Shown one piece after another: positions 26,283 to 35,622 of a stretch of DNA of 64,000 nucleotides. The stretch spans positions 72,682-136,681 of the forward strand of contig SVEG01000008.1 of NCBI GenBank assembly GCA_015057505.1, read 5' to 3'. Source of the stretch: Lachnospiraceae bacterium. Its GTDB lineage: Bacteria > Bacillota > Clostridia > Lachnospirales > Lachnospiraceae. The notes below the pieces were generated by a model that saw only the letters and a program-made list of their open reading frames with translations, searched no databases and had not been told where the DNA came from. The stretch's first letter is position 1; each line of letters opens with the position of its first letter. The translations under genes were made by a program, and so were the position numbers.

Positions 26283-26840
26283 CTAATTATTTTCTATTAA
26301 AAGTTGCTTAAGAAGTTCATAAGGTATCTCCTTGTCAGCCTGATACAACTGTCCTTCAAGATTAACCGTATAAGCATCTACAAGCTCAATATAAAATACT
26401 TCTTTTGATACATTTCTTATATACACAGATATTGACTCCGCCGCCTCTTCTTCTGTTGCTTTTCTAAGATGCGTATAATTCGCAAAGTTAAGGCCTTCAA
26501 TAATCTCGTCCATAAGTTCAATATTGGTCATTTTAATTGTACGTTCTTCACCGTCAACACAATACATCTGAATAGGCTCTGTCGTAAGACCGAGAGTTGC
26601 CGTCTCCGGCGCCTTAAAATACTCATCATAGTTCTTAAAATTGTTCGGGAAAATATGATATTCCTCACCCGTTATATAAGTATTGTTATAACCAAGCTTT
26701 ACATTCCACTCTATCTTGCAATATGTAAGTGCGCGGTAAATAATCGTACCGCCGTCAGGATACTGCTTCTGTATCGGAATAACAAGTATCAGAATTATTG
26801 CTATCACAACAACCGGAATTATTATATATTTTTTCTTCAT
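26283..26840 (-). CDS. Membrane-anchored protein of unknown function
   Basis: A 185-residue protein with a Lys-rich start and one membrane segment or uncleaved signal (about 5-22), then a soluble domain outside the membrane. No lipobox Cys is present. No family is recognised. The ATG at 26840 has AGAGGA seven bases upstream and is preferred over the TTG at 26846. It sits between an AEC transporter and a MATE transporter gene, 17-24 bases from each, so it is likely part of their operon. Confidence 0.62.
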   Translation of the reverse strand: MKKKYIIIPVVVIAIILILVIPIQKQYPDGGTIIYRALTYCKIEWNVKLGYNNTYITGEEYHIFPNNFKNYDEYFKAPETATLGLTTEPIQMYCVDGEERTIKMTNIELMDEIIEGLNFANYTHLRKATEEEAAESISVYIRNVSKEVFYIELVDAYTVNLEGQLYQADKEIPYELLKQLLIENN

Positions 26841-26864
26841 AACCAAATCCTCTTTCTTAAGTAC

Positions 26865-27806
26865 TTATTTTATAAAAAAGCCCGCAATAAACACCACTAA
26901 CGGTATCGTAGCAACGCTTATCAGAGTTGTAAGTGTAAATACATATGAACCCTGCTTTTCATCTCCGCCGAAACGGTTTGCAAAAAGCATCGTATTGGCG
27001 GCCGTCGGACATGACATACATATAAGCATTGACATCCTAAGTGTATAGTCAAGCGGAAGCGGTATAATACACAGCATATAAATAAGCGGGATAATCAAAC
27101 ATTTTATAAAAGTGAGAAAATATACCCTAAGCTTCTTAAATGCCGCCAGAATATCGCTCTGTGCAATATAAATACCCGATACAATCATCGCAAGCGGAGT
27201 ATTCATGGATGCGATATAATCAACCGTCGTGTTGATTGTTTTCGGAAGCTTTATTCCCGAAAAATACATCACAAGACCTGCTATTATCGCAAAAATCGTT
27301 GTCGTGCAAAGCGGTTTAATTCTCTCTGCAAGTGTCTTCTTGCGTTTCTCTTTGTTGCTGTCCATAAGCATAATGCCGTAGGTCCAACAGAAAAGATTAA
27401 ACATCGTAACATATGTTGTGCAGTAAAGCACGCCAATCTCCGCAAACACTGAATTAATGAGCGGTATGCCCATAAAGCCGCAATTTGAAAAAGTCATCGC
27501 AAAACGCTCTGTCGCAAGTGATTCTTTTTTCGCCTTAATTCTTACTATATTGGCTACAATAATCGATAAAGTAATACCGGTAGCTGACATTATAAGCCCA
27601 AGCACGATGTTTTTTGCAGTCTCGCTGTCATAATCCATCTGATATGTGCTGATGATAAGGCACGGTGTTACAACATACAATACAATATTGGTAATCTGCT
27701 TTTTACCGTCGTCGCTTACGATTTTTTTCTTATATAGAACAAAACCCGTAAGCAACAAAAGAAACATTACAATAACCTGTTTGCACAGTAAAATACTAAG
27801 TCCCAT
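26865..27806 (-). CDS. AEC-family auxin efflux-like transporter
   Basis: A 313-residue membrane protein with about ten hydrophobic segments. The motifs TNIVLYVVTPCLIISTYQ, FSNCGFMGIPLINSVFAE and CPTAANTMLFANRFGGDE (near the end) are characteristic of the AEC family, whose bacterial members move organic acids such as malate or malonate. The substrate is unknown. It starts 10 bases after the thioesterase gene ends. Confidence 0.92.
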   Translation of the reverse strand: MGLSILLCKQVIVMFLLLLTGFVLYKKKIVSDDGKKQITNIVLYVVTPCLIISTYQMDYDSETAKNIVLGLIMSATGITLSIIVANIVRIKAKKESLATERFAMTFSNCGFMGIPLINSVFAEIGVLYCTTYVTMFNLFCWTYGIMLMDSNKEKRKKTLAERIKPLCTTTIFAIIAGLVMYFSGIKLPKTINTTVDYIASMNTPLAMIVSGIYIAQSDILAAFKKLRVYFLTFIKCLIIPLIYMLCIIPLPLDYTLRMSMLICMSCPTAANTMLFANRFGGDEKQGSYVFTLTTLISVATIPLVVFIAGFFIK

Positions 27807-27815
27807 CTCTCACCT

Positions 27816-28304
27816 CTAGAAACGCTCTTTACGTCTGAGTTTTCTTAAATCATTACGTTTAACAGCAGCATTCCACTCTTCTTTTTCCTCATCGGTTGTA
27901 ATAAGAAGCGGTGGAACCTGTGTCGGATTCTCGTTTTCATCAAGCGCAACCATCACGATATACGCCGTATTAATCTCATGCCTTTTACCATCAAGACTCT
28001 CAACATATGTCTTAACGCAAACCTCCATGGAAGTTCGACCCGTATAAGTCATATATCCTTCAAGTACGACCATATCATTGCCGTATGCGGGATTAATAAA
28101 CTGCAGTGTATCAACTACCGCCGTCGTAATATTGCAGCCTGAATGGCGTCTTGCCACTACCGCCGCAACAATATCAATCCACTGCATGAGCTGACCGCCA
28201 AACAGACGCTTGGTTCCGTTAAGCGTACTCTGTGTAAGTATCTGCACCTGCTCTGTTCTCGACTCATCAACCGTCTTCGGTTTTAAAGTATTTTCTGTCT
28301 TCAT
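27816..28304 (-). CDS. Acyl-CoA thioesterase, hotdog fold
   Basis: A 162-residue single hotdog domain of the YciA/BACH type. The motif NGTKRLFGGQLMQWIDIVAA contains the catalytic Asp region and the tightly packed central helix; a second strand set includes YTGRTSMEVCVKTYVE. It hydrolyses acyl-CoA to free acid and CoA; chain-length preference cannot be read. It is 18 bases after the ABC transporter genes and probably part of the same operon. Confidence 0.9.
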   Translation of the reverse strand: MKTENTLKPKTVDESRTEQVQILTQSTLNGTKRLFGGQLMQWIDIVAAVVARRHSGCNITTAVVDTLQFINPAYGNDMVVLEGYMTYTGRTSMEVCVKTYVESLDGKRHEINTAYIVMVALDENENPTQVPPLLITTDEEKEEWNAAVKRNDLRKLRRKERF

Positions 28305-28322
28305 ATACTAACCTCCGCTATA

Positions 28323-30062
28323 TTATGCGAAATTATATAATTCTGCGTAAAATCCGCCTTTTGCCATGAGTTCTTCATGATTACCCTGCTCGATAATATT
28401 ACCGTCACGCATTACAAGAATAACATCGGATTCCTTTATCGTAGAAAGACGATGTGCAACTATAAAGCTTGTTCTGCCCTCCATCATCTTCGCAAAAGCC
28501 TTCTGAATCTTTATCTCGGTACGCGTATCAATTGAAGAAGTCGCCTCATCTAAGATAAGCATCGGCGGCAGACAAAGCATAACTCGTGCAATACAAAGAA
28601 GCTGCTTCTGTCCCTGTGAAAGTCCGCCTCCGTCCTCCTGAATTACGGTATCGTAACCCTTCGGAAGTCTCTTTATAAAGCTATGTGCATAGGACGCTTT
28701 TGCTGCTTGGATAACTTCTTCTCTCGTCGCATCGGGACGTCCCATTTTAATATTATCCTCAATAGTTCCCGTTTTTAACCATGTTTCCTGCAAAACCATA
28801 CCGTAGGAGGTTCTAAGACTGTGTCTTGTAAGATTGCGCACATCATTGCCGTCTACGACAATCGCGCCTTCATCCACATCGTAAAATCTCATAAGGAGAT
28901 TAATAACTGTCGTCTTGCCGCAACCTGTAGGGCCTACAATCGCAATTCTCTGACCCGGCTTAACCGCAAGATTAAAGTCTCGAATGAGCGGTTTCTCCGG
29001 CACATATGAAAATGATACATCTTTAAGTTCTACACTTCCCGAAGGCTCTGTAAGAACCACTGACGTCTCCGCATCCGGAATCTGCTCTTCTGTATCAAAT
29101 ATAAGTTCAAAAATTCTTGCCGCGCATGCAAAAGCATTCTGAAGTTCTGTAATAACGCCCGAAATCTCGTTAAAAGGCTTCGTATACTGATTAGCATAGC
29201 TTAAAAAGCTTGTAAGCTGACCAACACTGAACGCACCTGCCGGACCAAGTGAAAGAACCGTAAGTGCACCTGTAAGACCAACGCCCGTGTATACAAGGCT
29301 GTTTACGAATCTTGTTGAAGGATTCGTGATTGACGAGAAAAAGATTGCTCTAAGTGACGCCTTACCAAGTCTCTCATTTATTTCGTCAAAACGCTCAATT
29401 ACATTGTCTTCTTGACCGAAAGCCTGAACAACTTTCTGATTGCCGATCATTTCGTCAATAAGTGCAGTCTGCTCGCCTCTTGTCTCAGACTGAAGCTTGA
29501 ACATATCATATGTTTTCTTGGCAATAAAGCTTGCCACAAAAAGTGAAACAGGTGTTATACACACTACCACAATCGTAATCTTAATATTGAGCCAAAGCAT
29601 AAACGCAAGTGTTCCGAGTATAGTAACAACACCGGAAAACAACTGCGTAAAGCCCATGAGCAAACCGTCCGCAAACTGGTCAACATCCGTGATTATACGG
29701 CTCACTGTCTGACCGTGTGCATGTGAATCAATATAAGAAAGAGGCAATCTCTCAAGCTTATGGAACGCGTCAAGTCTTATATCACGCACCACATTATAGG
29801 TTATCTTGTTATTGATAAGGTTCATAAACCACTGTGCAACTGCCGTAATAAGCATCGCTATCACAATCATCAAAAGATTGTGTTTAACGCCGTCCCAGTC
29901 TATACCTCTGTCTGTAATGCAGTCCACCGCTTCACCGATAAGAATCGGCACATACAGTGTAAGAAGCACCGACACAAGTGAAAAAAGTAATGACAAAAAC
30001 ACAAGAAAACCATATTTCTTTATATATCCGAAAATTCTTTTAATAGTTAATTTATTACTCAT
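28323..30062 (-). CDS. ABC exporter, TM-NBD fusion (second subunit)
   Basis: A 579-residue half-transporter: six membrane segments (about 15-310) followed by a nucleotide-binding domain with Walker A VGPTGCGKTTV, Q-loop VLQETW, ABC signature LSQGQKQ and Walker B MLILDEATSS, ending with the H-loop AHRLST. The TM domain has the DVDQF and HAHGQTVSR coupling regions of the type IV exporters. It overlaps the upstream ABC gene by 8 bases; the two most likely form a heterodimeric multidrug or lipid exporter of the BmrCD/LmrCD kind. The Glu after Walker B is present in this subunit. Confidence 0.94.
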   Translation of the reverse strand: MSNKLTIKRIFGYIKKYGFLVFLSLLFSLVSVLLTLYVPILIGEAVDCITDRGIDWDGVKHNLLMIVIAMLITAVAQWFMNLINNKITYNVVRDIRLDAFHKLERLPLSYIDSHAHGQTVSRIITDVDQFADGLLMGFTQLFSGVVTILGTLAFMLWLNIKITIVVVCITPVSLFVASFIAKKTYDMFKLQSETRGEQTALIDEMIGNQKVVQAFGQEDNVIERFDEINERLGKASLRAIFFSSITNPSTRFVNSLVYTGVGLTGALTVLSLGPAGAFSVGQLTSFLSYANQYTKPFNEISGVITELQNAFACAARIFELIFDTEEQIPDAETSVVLTEPSGSVELKDVSFSYVPEKPLIRDFNLAVKPGQRIAIVGPTGCGKTTVINLLMRFYDVDEGAIVVDGNDVRNLTRHSLRTSYGMVLQETWLKTGTIEDNIKMGRPDATREEVIQAAKASYAHSFIKRLPKGYDTVIQEDGGGLSQGQKQLLCIARVMLCLPPMLILDEATSSIDTRTEIKIQKAFAKMMEGRTSFIVAHRLSTIKESDVILVMRDGNIIEQGNHEELMAKGGFYAELYNFA

Positions 30063-31803
30063 TTGACTTCACCTCGCTCTGCCCGCCGCGAAATTGTGAA
30101 TCATATATTTCTTTATAAATCTCACAGGTCTTAAGAAGCTCTTCGTGTGTTCCGATACCTGCGATACTTCCTTCTTCAAGTACTACAATCTTGTCTGCCT
30201 CCATAATTGAAGCAGTACGCTGTGAAACTATAATAACTGTCTTGTCCTCTGCCTGAATGCTCTTGATTGCCGCACGAAGTTTTGCATCCGTCGCATAATC
30301 AAGTGCCGATGCACTGTCATCAAGAATAAGTATCTCGGGGTCTCTCACCAATGCTCTTGCAATCGTAAGACGCTGACGCTGGCCGCCCGATAAGTTCTTG
30401 CCACCTTGCGCAATCTCCTTGTCAAAGCCTTCTTCCCATTTATCCGTAAATTCTTTTGCCTGCGCAAGTTCCAAGGCTCTTATCATCTCTTCTTCGGTCG
30501 CATTCTCATTACCCCAGCGAAGATTGTCACGAAGCGTTCCCTTAAATAAAACTGCCTTCTGCAAAACAACACCGACCTTGTCACGAAGCACGTTAAGTTC
30601 ATAGTCTCTTACATCGATTCCGTCAACAAGAACTCTTCCCGATGACACATCATAAAATCTCGGGATAAGGTTAACAAGTGATGTTTTACCCGAACCTGTA
30701 CCGCCGATAATACCGATAGTTTCACCCTTTTTGATGCAAAAATTAATATTCTCAAGCGAATCCTCTGCCGCATTTTTATAGCGCATATTAACATTTTCAA
30801 AGCAAATTTTGCAGTCTGTCTGCTCCGTTGCAAGAAACAGATTCTTCTTAACTTCAATCGAAGACTTCATGTCAAATACAGCCTCAATTCTGTGTGCACA
30901 AGCAAAAGACTTGGTAATCGTAATGATAAGATTAGCCAGCTTCACAAGCTCTACAAGAATCTGTGACATGTAATTTACAAGTGCAACAACTGCACCCTGT
31001 GTAATGAACCCCGCCTCAACTCTGAGCGCACCTGACCAGATAAGCACAACAATACCGCCGTTTACGATTATGTAAGTAAGCGGATTCATAAGTGCGGAAA
31101 TTCTTCCTACAAAAATCTGAAATCTGTTAAGGAGACTGTTGCTCTCCTCAAAGGACTCTATCTCACTCTCCTGCATTCCGAAAGCTCTGATAACTCTGAC
31201 ACCTGACAGGTTCTGTCTTGTGATTCCGAGCACCTTATCAAGCGCACCCTGTACCTTTTTAAACAAAGGCATCGTAATAAGCATTATTCCGAATACAACA
31301 ATTGACAAAAGCGGAATTACCACAACAAAAGTAAGTGCCGACTTAACATCAATCGTAAAAGCCATAATCATTGCACCGAACACGATAAACGGTGAACGAA
31401 GAAACAGACGAAGCACAAGATTAACACCTGTCTGCACCTGGTTGATATCACCTGTCATACGTGTAATCATCGTAGATGTTCCGAGCGTGTCAAACTCCGT
31501 ATACGACAAGCTCTGTATATGCGCAAACAAAGCGTGGCGAAGTTTTGTACCAAAGCCTACTGCCGCCTTTGCCGCAAAAAACTGCGCCGTTATTGCGCAC
31601 ACCATTCCGATAAGGCCGAGCACAACCATTATGCCGCACATTTTGTATATATATCCCTTATCGCCGTTAGCAATTCCCGTATCGATTATTGCCGCCATTA
31701 CAAGCGGAATAAGAAGCTCAAAGGATGCCTCAAGAAGCTTAAATAACGGACCAAGGATACTTTCCTTCTTATAATCCTTCATGTATCTGAGTATCATCTT
31801 CAT
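30055..31803 (-). CDS. ABC exporter, TM-NBD fusion (first subunit)
   Basis: A 582-residue half-transporter with six membrane segments and a nucleotide-binding domain: Walker A IGGTGSGKTSLV, signature LSGGQRQR, Walker B ILILDDSASALD. The catalytic Glu after Walker B is replaced by Asp (LDDSAS) and the switch His by Gln (SQRTAS). This is typical of the degenerate subunit of a heterodimer and fits pairing with the 28323-30062 product, which keeps the Glu and His. It overlaps its partner by 8 bases. Confidence 0.94.
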   Translation of the reverse strand: MKMILRYMKDYKKESILGPLFKLLEASFELLIPLVMAAIIDTGIANGDKGYIYKMCGIMVVLGLIGMVCAITAQFFAAKAAVGFGTKLRHALFAHIQSLSYTEFDTLGTSTMITRMTGDINQVQTGVNLVLRLFLRSPFIVFGAMIMAFTIDVKSALTFVVVIPLLSIVVFGIMLITMPLFKKVQGALDKVLGITRQNLSGVRVIRAFGMQESEIESFEESNSLLNRFQIFVGRISALMNPLTYIIVNGGIVVLIWSGALRVEAGFITQGAVVALVNYMSQILVELVKLANLIITITKSFACAHRIEAVFDMKSSIEVKKNLFLATEQTDCKICFENVNMRYKNAAEDSLENINFCIKKGETIGIIGGTGSGKTSLVNLIPRFYDVSSGRVLVDGIDVRDYELNVLRDKVGVVLQKAVLFKGTLRDNLRWGNENATEEEMIRALELAQAKEFTDKWEEGFDKEIAQGGKNLSGGQRQRLTIARALVRDPEILILDDSASALDYATDAKLRAAIKSIQAEDKTVIIVSQRTASIMEADKIVVLEEGSIAGIGTHEELLKTCEIYKEIYDSQFRGGQSEVKSNE

Positions 31804-31805
31804 AG

Positions 31806-32296
31806 TTACATTTGTCCTTTAATATAATTTTCCAAAATAGCCGCCGCTGTTCCGATAATCTGCGGACACGGTCTTTTCTTATAGTAGCTGTCGGTACGTT
31901 TCTCGGGAACCGGTGAATCCTTACCTTCACCAAGTCCAAGCATCGTACGGCATACTATTGAACCGTTAGTCGCCGTAAAATCTGCCGCAAGTGCCTGGAT
32001 TCTTGCATAATGCTCTGACTTTGCATCAAATGCCTTAGGGTCATCATAACCGTAAAGCATGCCTGCCACCATAAACATTCCGCTCACGGCACCGCAGACT
32101 TCTCTGAGCCTCCCATACCGCCGCCAAAAGATGAACTGAGTTTAAGCGCCGTCTTTTCATCAATCTCGCACAAATCCGCAAATGTCAGCATAATTGCCTG
32201 CGAGCAATTATAGCCCTCTTTAAAAAGCGCCATCGCCTTCTGCGCTCTTTCGCTGTTATTAAGTATTTCATCATCAACCACAAAATTGTTGTCCAT
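31806..32296 (-). pseudogene. C_GCAxxG_C_C family protein, frameshifted
   Basis: Two overlapping frames make one family member. The first (ATG at 32296) encodes the N-terminal YNCSQAIMLTFADL and SSFGGGMGG, then runs into a stop near 32084. The next frame resumes with the conserved part that should follow FGGGMG: shifted by one base, GRLREVCGAVSGMFMVAG is read, followed by the C-terminal CRTMLGLGEG and CPQII regions. One missing base near 32108-32112 explains the break. The family carries conserved cysteines and a likely redox or metal role, of unknown substrate. It could also be a sequencing error. It lies 3 bases ahead of the ABC pair. Confidence 0.8.
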
Positions 32297-32309
32297 AATA
32301 TTCTCCGTG

Positions 32310-33593
32310 TTACACTATAATGTCCTTAAAATTAAACTTACGGATGCCCTGCGCATAATCCGCCACAATATGTCCGTCTCCGAAAAGCTTGTATTTGTAT
32401 GTAACAAGTCCGTCAAGACCTACCGGTCCTCTTGCGTGAAGCTTAACCGTACTTACACCGACCTCTGCACCAAAACCGTATCTGAAACCATCCGCAAATC
32501 TTGTGGAGCAGTTCTGATATACGCCCGCGGAATCTACAAGCTGCATAAACTGCTCTGCAGTCTCTCTATTCTCAGTAACAATACAGTCAGTGTGATGTGA
32601 CCCGAACTTGTTGATATGCCAAACTGCTTCTTCAAATCCGTCAACAGTCTTTGCAGACAGTATATAATCAAGATATTCCGTTGAAAAATCCTCGTCTGTC
32701 GCAGGAACGCAGTCAACGATATCCTGAATCTCTTTTGTTCCTCGAAGCTCAACGTTTTTCGCATCAAAAGCAGCCTTAAGCTTCGGCATAAGTGCTGCCG
32801 CAATATCCTTATGAACAAGAAGATTCTCAACAGCGTTACATACAGCAACATACTGCGTCTTTGCATCAACGATAATACGTACCGCCTTATCAACATCCGC
32901 CTCTTTATCAACGTAAATATGACAGATACCGTCTGCGTGACCCATTACCGGAATCTTCGTGTTATTCATAATATACTGAACAAATGCGTTGGAACCGCGC
33001 GGAATAAGAAGGTCAATCGCATCATGGCAGCCAAGAAGTGTATTAATATCCTCTCTCGCCTCAATCTGGAGCATTGAGTTTTCCGGCATTCCAGCCTCTA
33101 TCGCTGCATTATGTATTGTCTCAAATAAAATCCTGTTAGTATGAAGTGCCTCGCTTCCGCCCTTTAAAATAGCACAATTACCGCTCTTTAAACAAAGTGA
33201 CGAAATCTGCACCATCGCATCGGGACGTGACTCAAAAATTACACCGATAACACCGATGGGACATGTCGTGCGGAAAAGTTTAAGTCCCTCATCAAGCTCA
33301 CGCTCGAGCTGAATTTTCCCAAGCGGATCTCTAAGCTTAATAAGCTCCCTGATTCCTGCCGTAACTTCGTTAAGCTTGTTCTTATCAAAACGAAGTCTCT
33401 TAAGCACAGGTGCCGCTATTCCTGCCTCCTCTGCCGCCTTCATATCTTTATCGTTAGCTTCGAGAATCTTATCTTCTGCCACAAGCAAAGCCTGAGCAAT
33501 CATCTCCAAAGCATTATTTCTTTCCTGCTCTGATTTTGCCGCCAACTTCATACTGTCAAACTTCATCTGTTTAGCTTTTTCTTGTAAATTCAT
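32310..33593 (-). CDS. proA: Gamma-glutamyl phosphate reductase
   Basis: Second step of proline synthesis: reduces gamma-glutamyl phosphate to glutamate semialdehyde with NADPH. The 427-residue length is standard. An aldehyde-dehydrogenase fold with PIGVIGVIFESRPDAMVQIS, LKGGSEALHTN, and the catalytic Cys in QYVAVCNAVENLLVH (about 245-260), plus the ARGPVGLDGLVTYKY tail. The ATG at 33593 follows GGAGGAG; an upstream in-frame stretch is not coding. No proB lies next to it. Confidence 0.96.
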   Translation of the reverse strand: MNLQEKAKQMKFDSMKLAAKSEQERNNALEMIAQALLVAEDKILEANDKDMKAAEEAGIAAPVLKRLRFDKNKLNEVTAGIRELIKLRDPLGKIQLERELDEGLKLFRTTCPIGVIGVIFESRPDAMVQISSLCLKSGNCAILKGGSEALHTNRILFETIHNAAIEAGMPENSMLQIEAREDINTLLGCHDAIDLLIPRGSNAFVQYIMNNTKIPVMGHADGICHIYVDKEADVDKAVRIIVDAKTQYVAVCNAVENLLVHKDIAAALMPKLKAAFDAKNVELRGTKEIQDIVDCVPATDEDFSTEYLDYILSAKTVDGFEEAVWHINKFGSHHTDCIVTENRETAEQFMQLVDSAGVYQNCSTRFADGFRYGFGAEVGVSTVKLHARGPVGLDGLVTYKYKLFGDGHIVADYAQGIRKFNFKDIIV

Positions 33594-33681
33594 GTTATCT
33601 CCTCCGCATATAATACTCCAATCTATTATTATACTATATTGTTGTGGTATTTTCCATATAGAATTTAATAAAATAATATGC

Positions 33682-33705
33682 AAAAAGGCGGGGAATTTCC
33701 CCGCC
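33682..33705 (-). terminator. Terminator after the HD-domain gene
   Basis: GGCGGGGA and TCCCCGCC arms followed on the minus strand by five T. Confidence 0.85.
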
Positions 33706-33742
33706 CAACTAGGTTGAACCCGAATTCTTCGACCGACCCGAT

Positions 33743-34309
33743 TTATTTATCTTTATCCGCTATCTTCTTCCTCGTCTGCTCATCAATTACTTCCTTAAGC
33801 CTTGTCATATACTCCGAGAACTTAACCTCTTTACTGCCATATGTAAGATTCATCTCGTACTCAAGCGGAAGCCATGTTGCAATATCTGCCTCGTTATGTT
33901 GAATAAGCGTCTCCATCTTATCAAGTGCCTTGTAAAGCTTTGCCTCAGGTGTTGCAAGCGCATTCATCTCTTCAAAAAGAGCAACCGTCTCGCACCTAAG
34001 CGGCTCCGGCAAAGTATTAAGAAGCTCCCGTAAAACCTGCTCCTCCTTAACCTCGTCAGTTGTGCTTTTATAAAATGCAGGTATGTCTCCCGTTATTGCC
34101 TCACCCATATCATGCCAGATACACATTCTTATAACCTTATCCATATCAAGCTCCGAAAACTCATCCTTAACAAGATACGCCATAAGACTGAGTCTCCAGC
34201 TATGCTCAGCTACACTCTCATGTCTGCCGTCAGAAGTCCATGAGTGTCTTGTATTGCATTTTAACTTTTCTGCTATGGCTAGGAATTGTATTAGTTCTGT
34301 GGGTTTCAT
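33743..34309 (-). CDS. HD-domain hydrolase, YfbR-like
   Basis: A 188-residue HD-superfamily protein. Metal-binding residues are visible: the His in VAEHSWRLSL, the His-Asp pair in CIWHDMGEAITGDIP, and a late Asp. This is the plan of YfbR-type 5'-nucleotidases or related HD hydrolases that dephosphorylate deoxynucleoside monophosphates. The exact substrate is not shown. The ATG has AGGAG nine bases upstream. It has its own terminator. Confidence 0.87.
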   Translation of the reverse strand: MKPTELIQFLAIAEKLKCNTRHSWTSDGRHESVAEHSWRLSLMAYLVKDEFSELDMDKVIRMCIWHDMGEAITGDIPAFYKSTTDEVKEEQVLRELLNTLPEPLRCETVALFEEMNALATPEAKLYKALDKMETLIQHNEADIATWLPLEYEMNLTYGSKEVKFSEYMTRLKEVIDEQTRKKIADKDK

Positions 34310-34398
34310 GTTCGGAGTCTCCTTTTCAGCATTTTAATATATATATTGTAAATTATGGTGAAGGTCATTGTAAATCGGCTAATGTAACTATTTCAAAA

Positions 34399-34428
34399 GA
34401 CAAAAAACTCCGGCAAATCACCGAAGTT
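34399..34428 (-). terminator. Terminator after tRNA-Thr
   Basis: AACTTCGG and CCGGAGTT arms on the minus strand, followed by six T. Confidence 0.8.
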
Positions 34429-34441
34429 TCCTGTTATTTAA

Positions 34442-34513
34442 GCTGCTGACGGGAATCGAACCCGTGACCTCCGCACTACCAATGCGACGCACTACCGACT
34501 GTGCTACAGCAGC
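34442..34513 (-). tRNA. tRNA-Thr (anticodon GGT)
   Basis: A 72-base cloverleaf with GCTGCTG/CAGCAGC acceptor, anticodon loop TTGGTAG and T loop TTCGATT. The CCA end is not encoded. It starts two bases after the sigH-type gene stop and is probably cut from the same transcript. Confidence 0.95.
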
Positions 34514-34515
34514 AT

Positions 34516-35133
34516 TTATACATTTGCGCGAAGCTTGTGAAGCTTGGTTCGTATACGCTGGATTGCATTGTCTATGGACTTAGGTGTCTTATCAAGCTTA
34601 CCTGCAATCTCTACATATCCCATACCCTCAAGGTACATCTGCAAAACCTGCTTTTCGAATGTGCTCAAACATCGCTCAATTTCGTATTCTACCATATGCT
34701 TTGCTTCCTTGTCAAGGACTAATTCCTCAGGGTTGGCAGTACCCGGAAACCCGCTGAATGCCGCCACAAAACTCTGCTTTAATCCGTCCTCGTCAGGCTC
34801 CTTACTAAGCGACACATAATCCTTAAGCGGTGAATGCTTCTTGCGGTTGGACGCAGTTATCGCACTGTAAATATGCCTGGATATGCACATCTCCGCAAAA
34901 TTATGAAAAGCCATCTCTTTCTCGGGATTAAAGTCCTTAATCGCCTTAAAAAGCCCAATCATACCCTCCTGAATAACATCCTCAGGCTCGCCTCCGATAA
35001 GAAAAAGCTTCCTGGATACTTTTCTTACCAGCGACTTATACTTTTCAAGCATGTATTCCATGATTTCGTTCTCACCCGACTGCAAACGCACAATCAATTC
35101 TTCATCTGAGCAATTAGAATACTTATTCTCCAC
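34516..35133 (-). CDS. sigH: Sporulation-type sigma factor, SigH
   Basis: A 205-residue sigma-70 family protein of the SigH type. Region 2 has EPEDVIQEGMIGLFKAIKDFNPEKEMAFHNFAE-class sequence (about residues 47-80) and region 4 has FEKQVLQMYLEGMGYVEIA and KTPKSIDNAIQRIRTKL. Directs early sporulation or stationary-phase genes. The start appears to be GTG at 35133 with a weak AGGGG site; no better ATG is nearby. The tRNA-Thr gene follows directly. Confidence 0.92.
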   Translation of the reverse strand: MENKYSNCSDEELIVRLQSGENEIMEYMLEKYKSLVRKVSRKLFLIGGEPEDVIQEGMIGLFKAIKDFNPEKEMAFHNFAEMCISRHIYSAITASNRKKHSPLKDYVSLSKEPDEDGLKQSFVAAFSGFPGTANPEELVLDKEAKHMVEYEIERCLSTFEKQVLQMYLEGMGYVEIAGKLDKTPKSIDNAIQRIRTKLHKLRANV

Positions 35134-35246
35134 CGTTTACCCCTATCCTTTTATCTTAAAACTGTTTGAATAGTATCAGGGAACTTGTCAATCCCCGCAT
35201 TTACAAAAGTATCGTAACAAGTATACCACACTATTCAAATATTTTC

Positions 35247-35261
35247 CACATAGATTATGTG
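35247..35261. promoter_or_regulatory. Perfect palindrome, possible operator
   Basis: CACATA-GAT-TATGTG in the gap between the divergent sigH-type and PspC genes. The binding protein is unknown. Confidence 0.3.
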
Positions 35262-35354
35262 ACAAATGTAATGCAAATTATGTGTGCAATCACTATACAT
35301 TTTAATTTTCACGTTGTATAATGATGCTATCATAAACAACAGGAGGAAACACAA

Positions 35355-35555
35355 ATGGATAACGAAACTAAGAAATTATACAGATTGAGACTTGATAGAA
35401 AGATTGCCGGAGTATGCGGAGGAATCGGAAAATACATTAACGTTGATTCTAACCTAATAAGATTACTTTGGATTTTATTCTGCTTCGCAGGCGGTTCAGG
35501 ACTTATCGTTTATATTGCGGCTGCAATTCTTATGCCGGAAGAGCCGCTTATGTAA
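35355..35555 (+). CDS. PspC-domain membrane protein
   Basis: A 66-residue protein that is just one PspC domain: KKLYRLRLDRKIAGVCGGIG, then YINVDSNLIRLLWILFCF and a hydrophobic segment ending with AAAILMPEE. Stand-alone small PspC proteins sit in the membrane and may sense envelope stress. A TATAAT at 35317-35322 and AGGAGG site precede it. Confidence 0.93.
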   Translation: MDNETKKLYRLRLDRKIAGVCGGIGKYINVDSNLIRLLWILFCFAGGSGLIVYIAAAILMPEEPLM

Positions 35556-35590
35556 TGGTAGCAACACAATAATCAGCAGACAAATAATTT

Positions 35591-35614
35591 GAGGGTGTCA
35601 TCATTGACACCCTC
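35591..35614 (+). terminator. Terminator after the PspC gene
   Basis: GAGGGTGTCA and TGACACCCTC arms followed by TCTTTCT. It also lies after the convergent phosphodiesterase gene. Confidence 0.8.
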
Positions 35615-35622
35615 TCTTTCTA

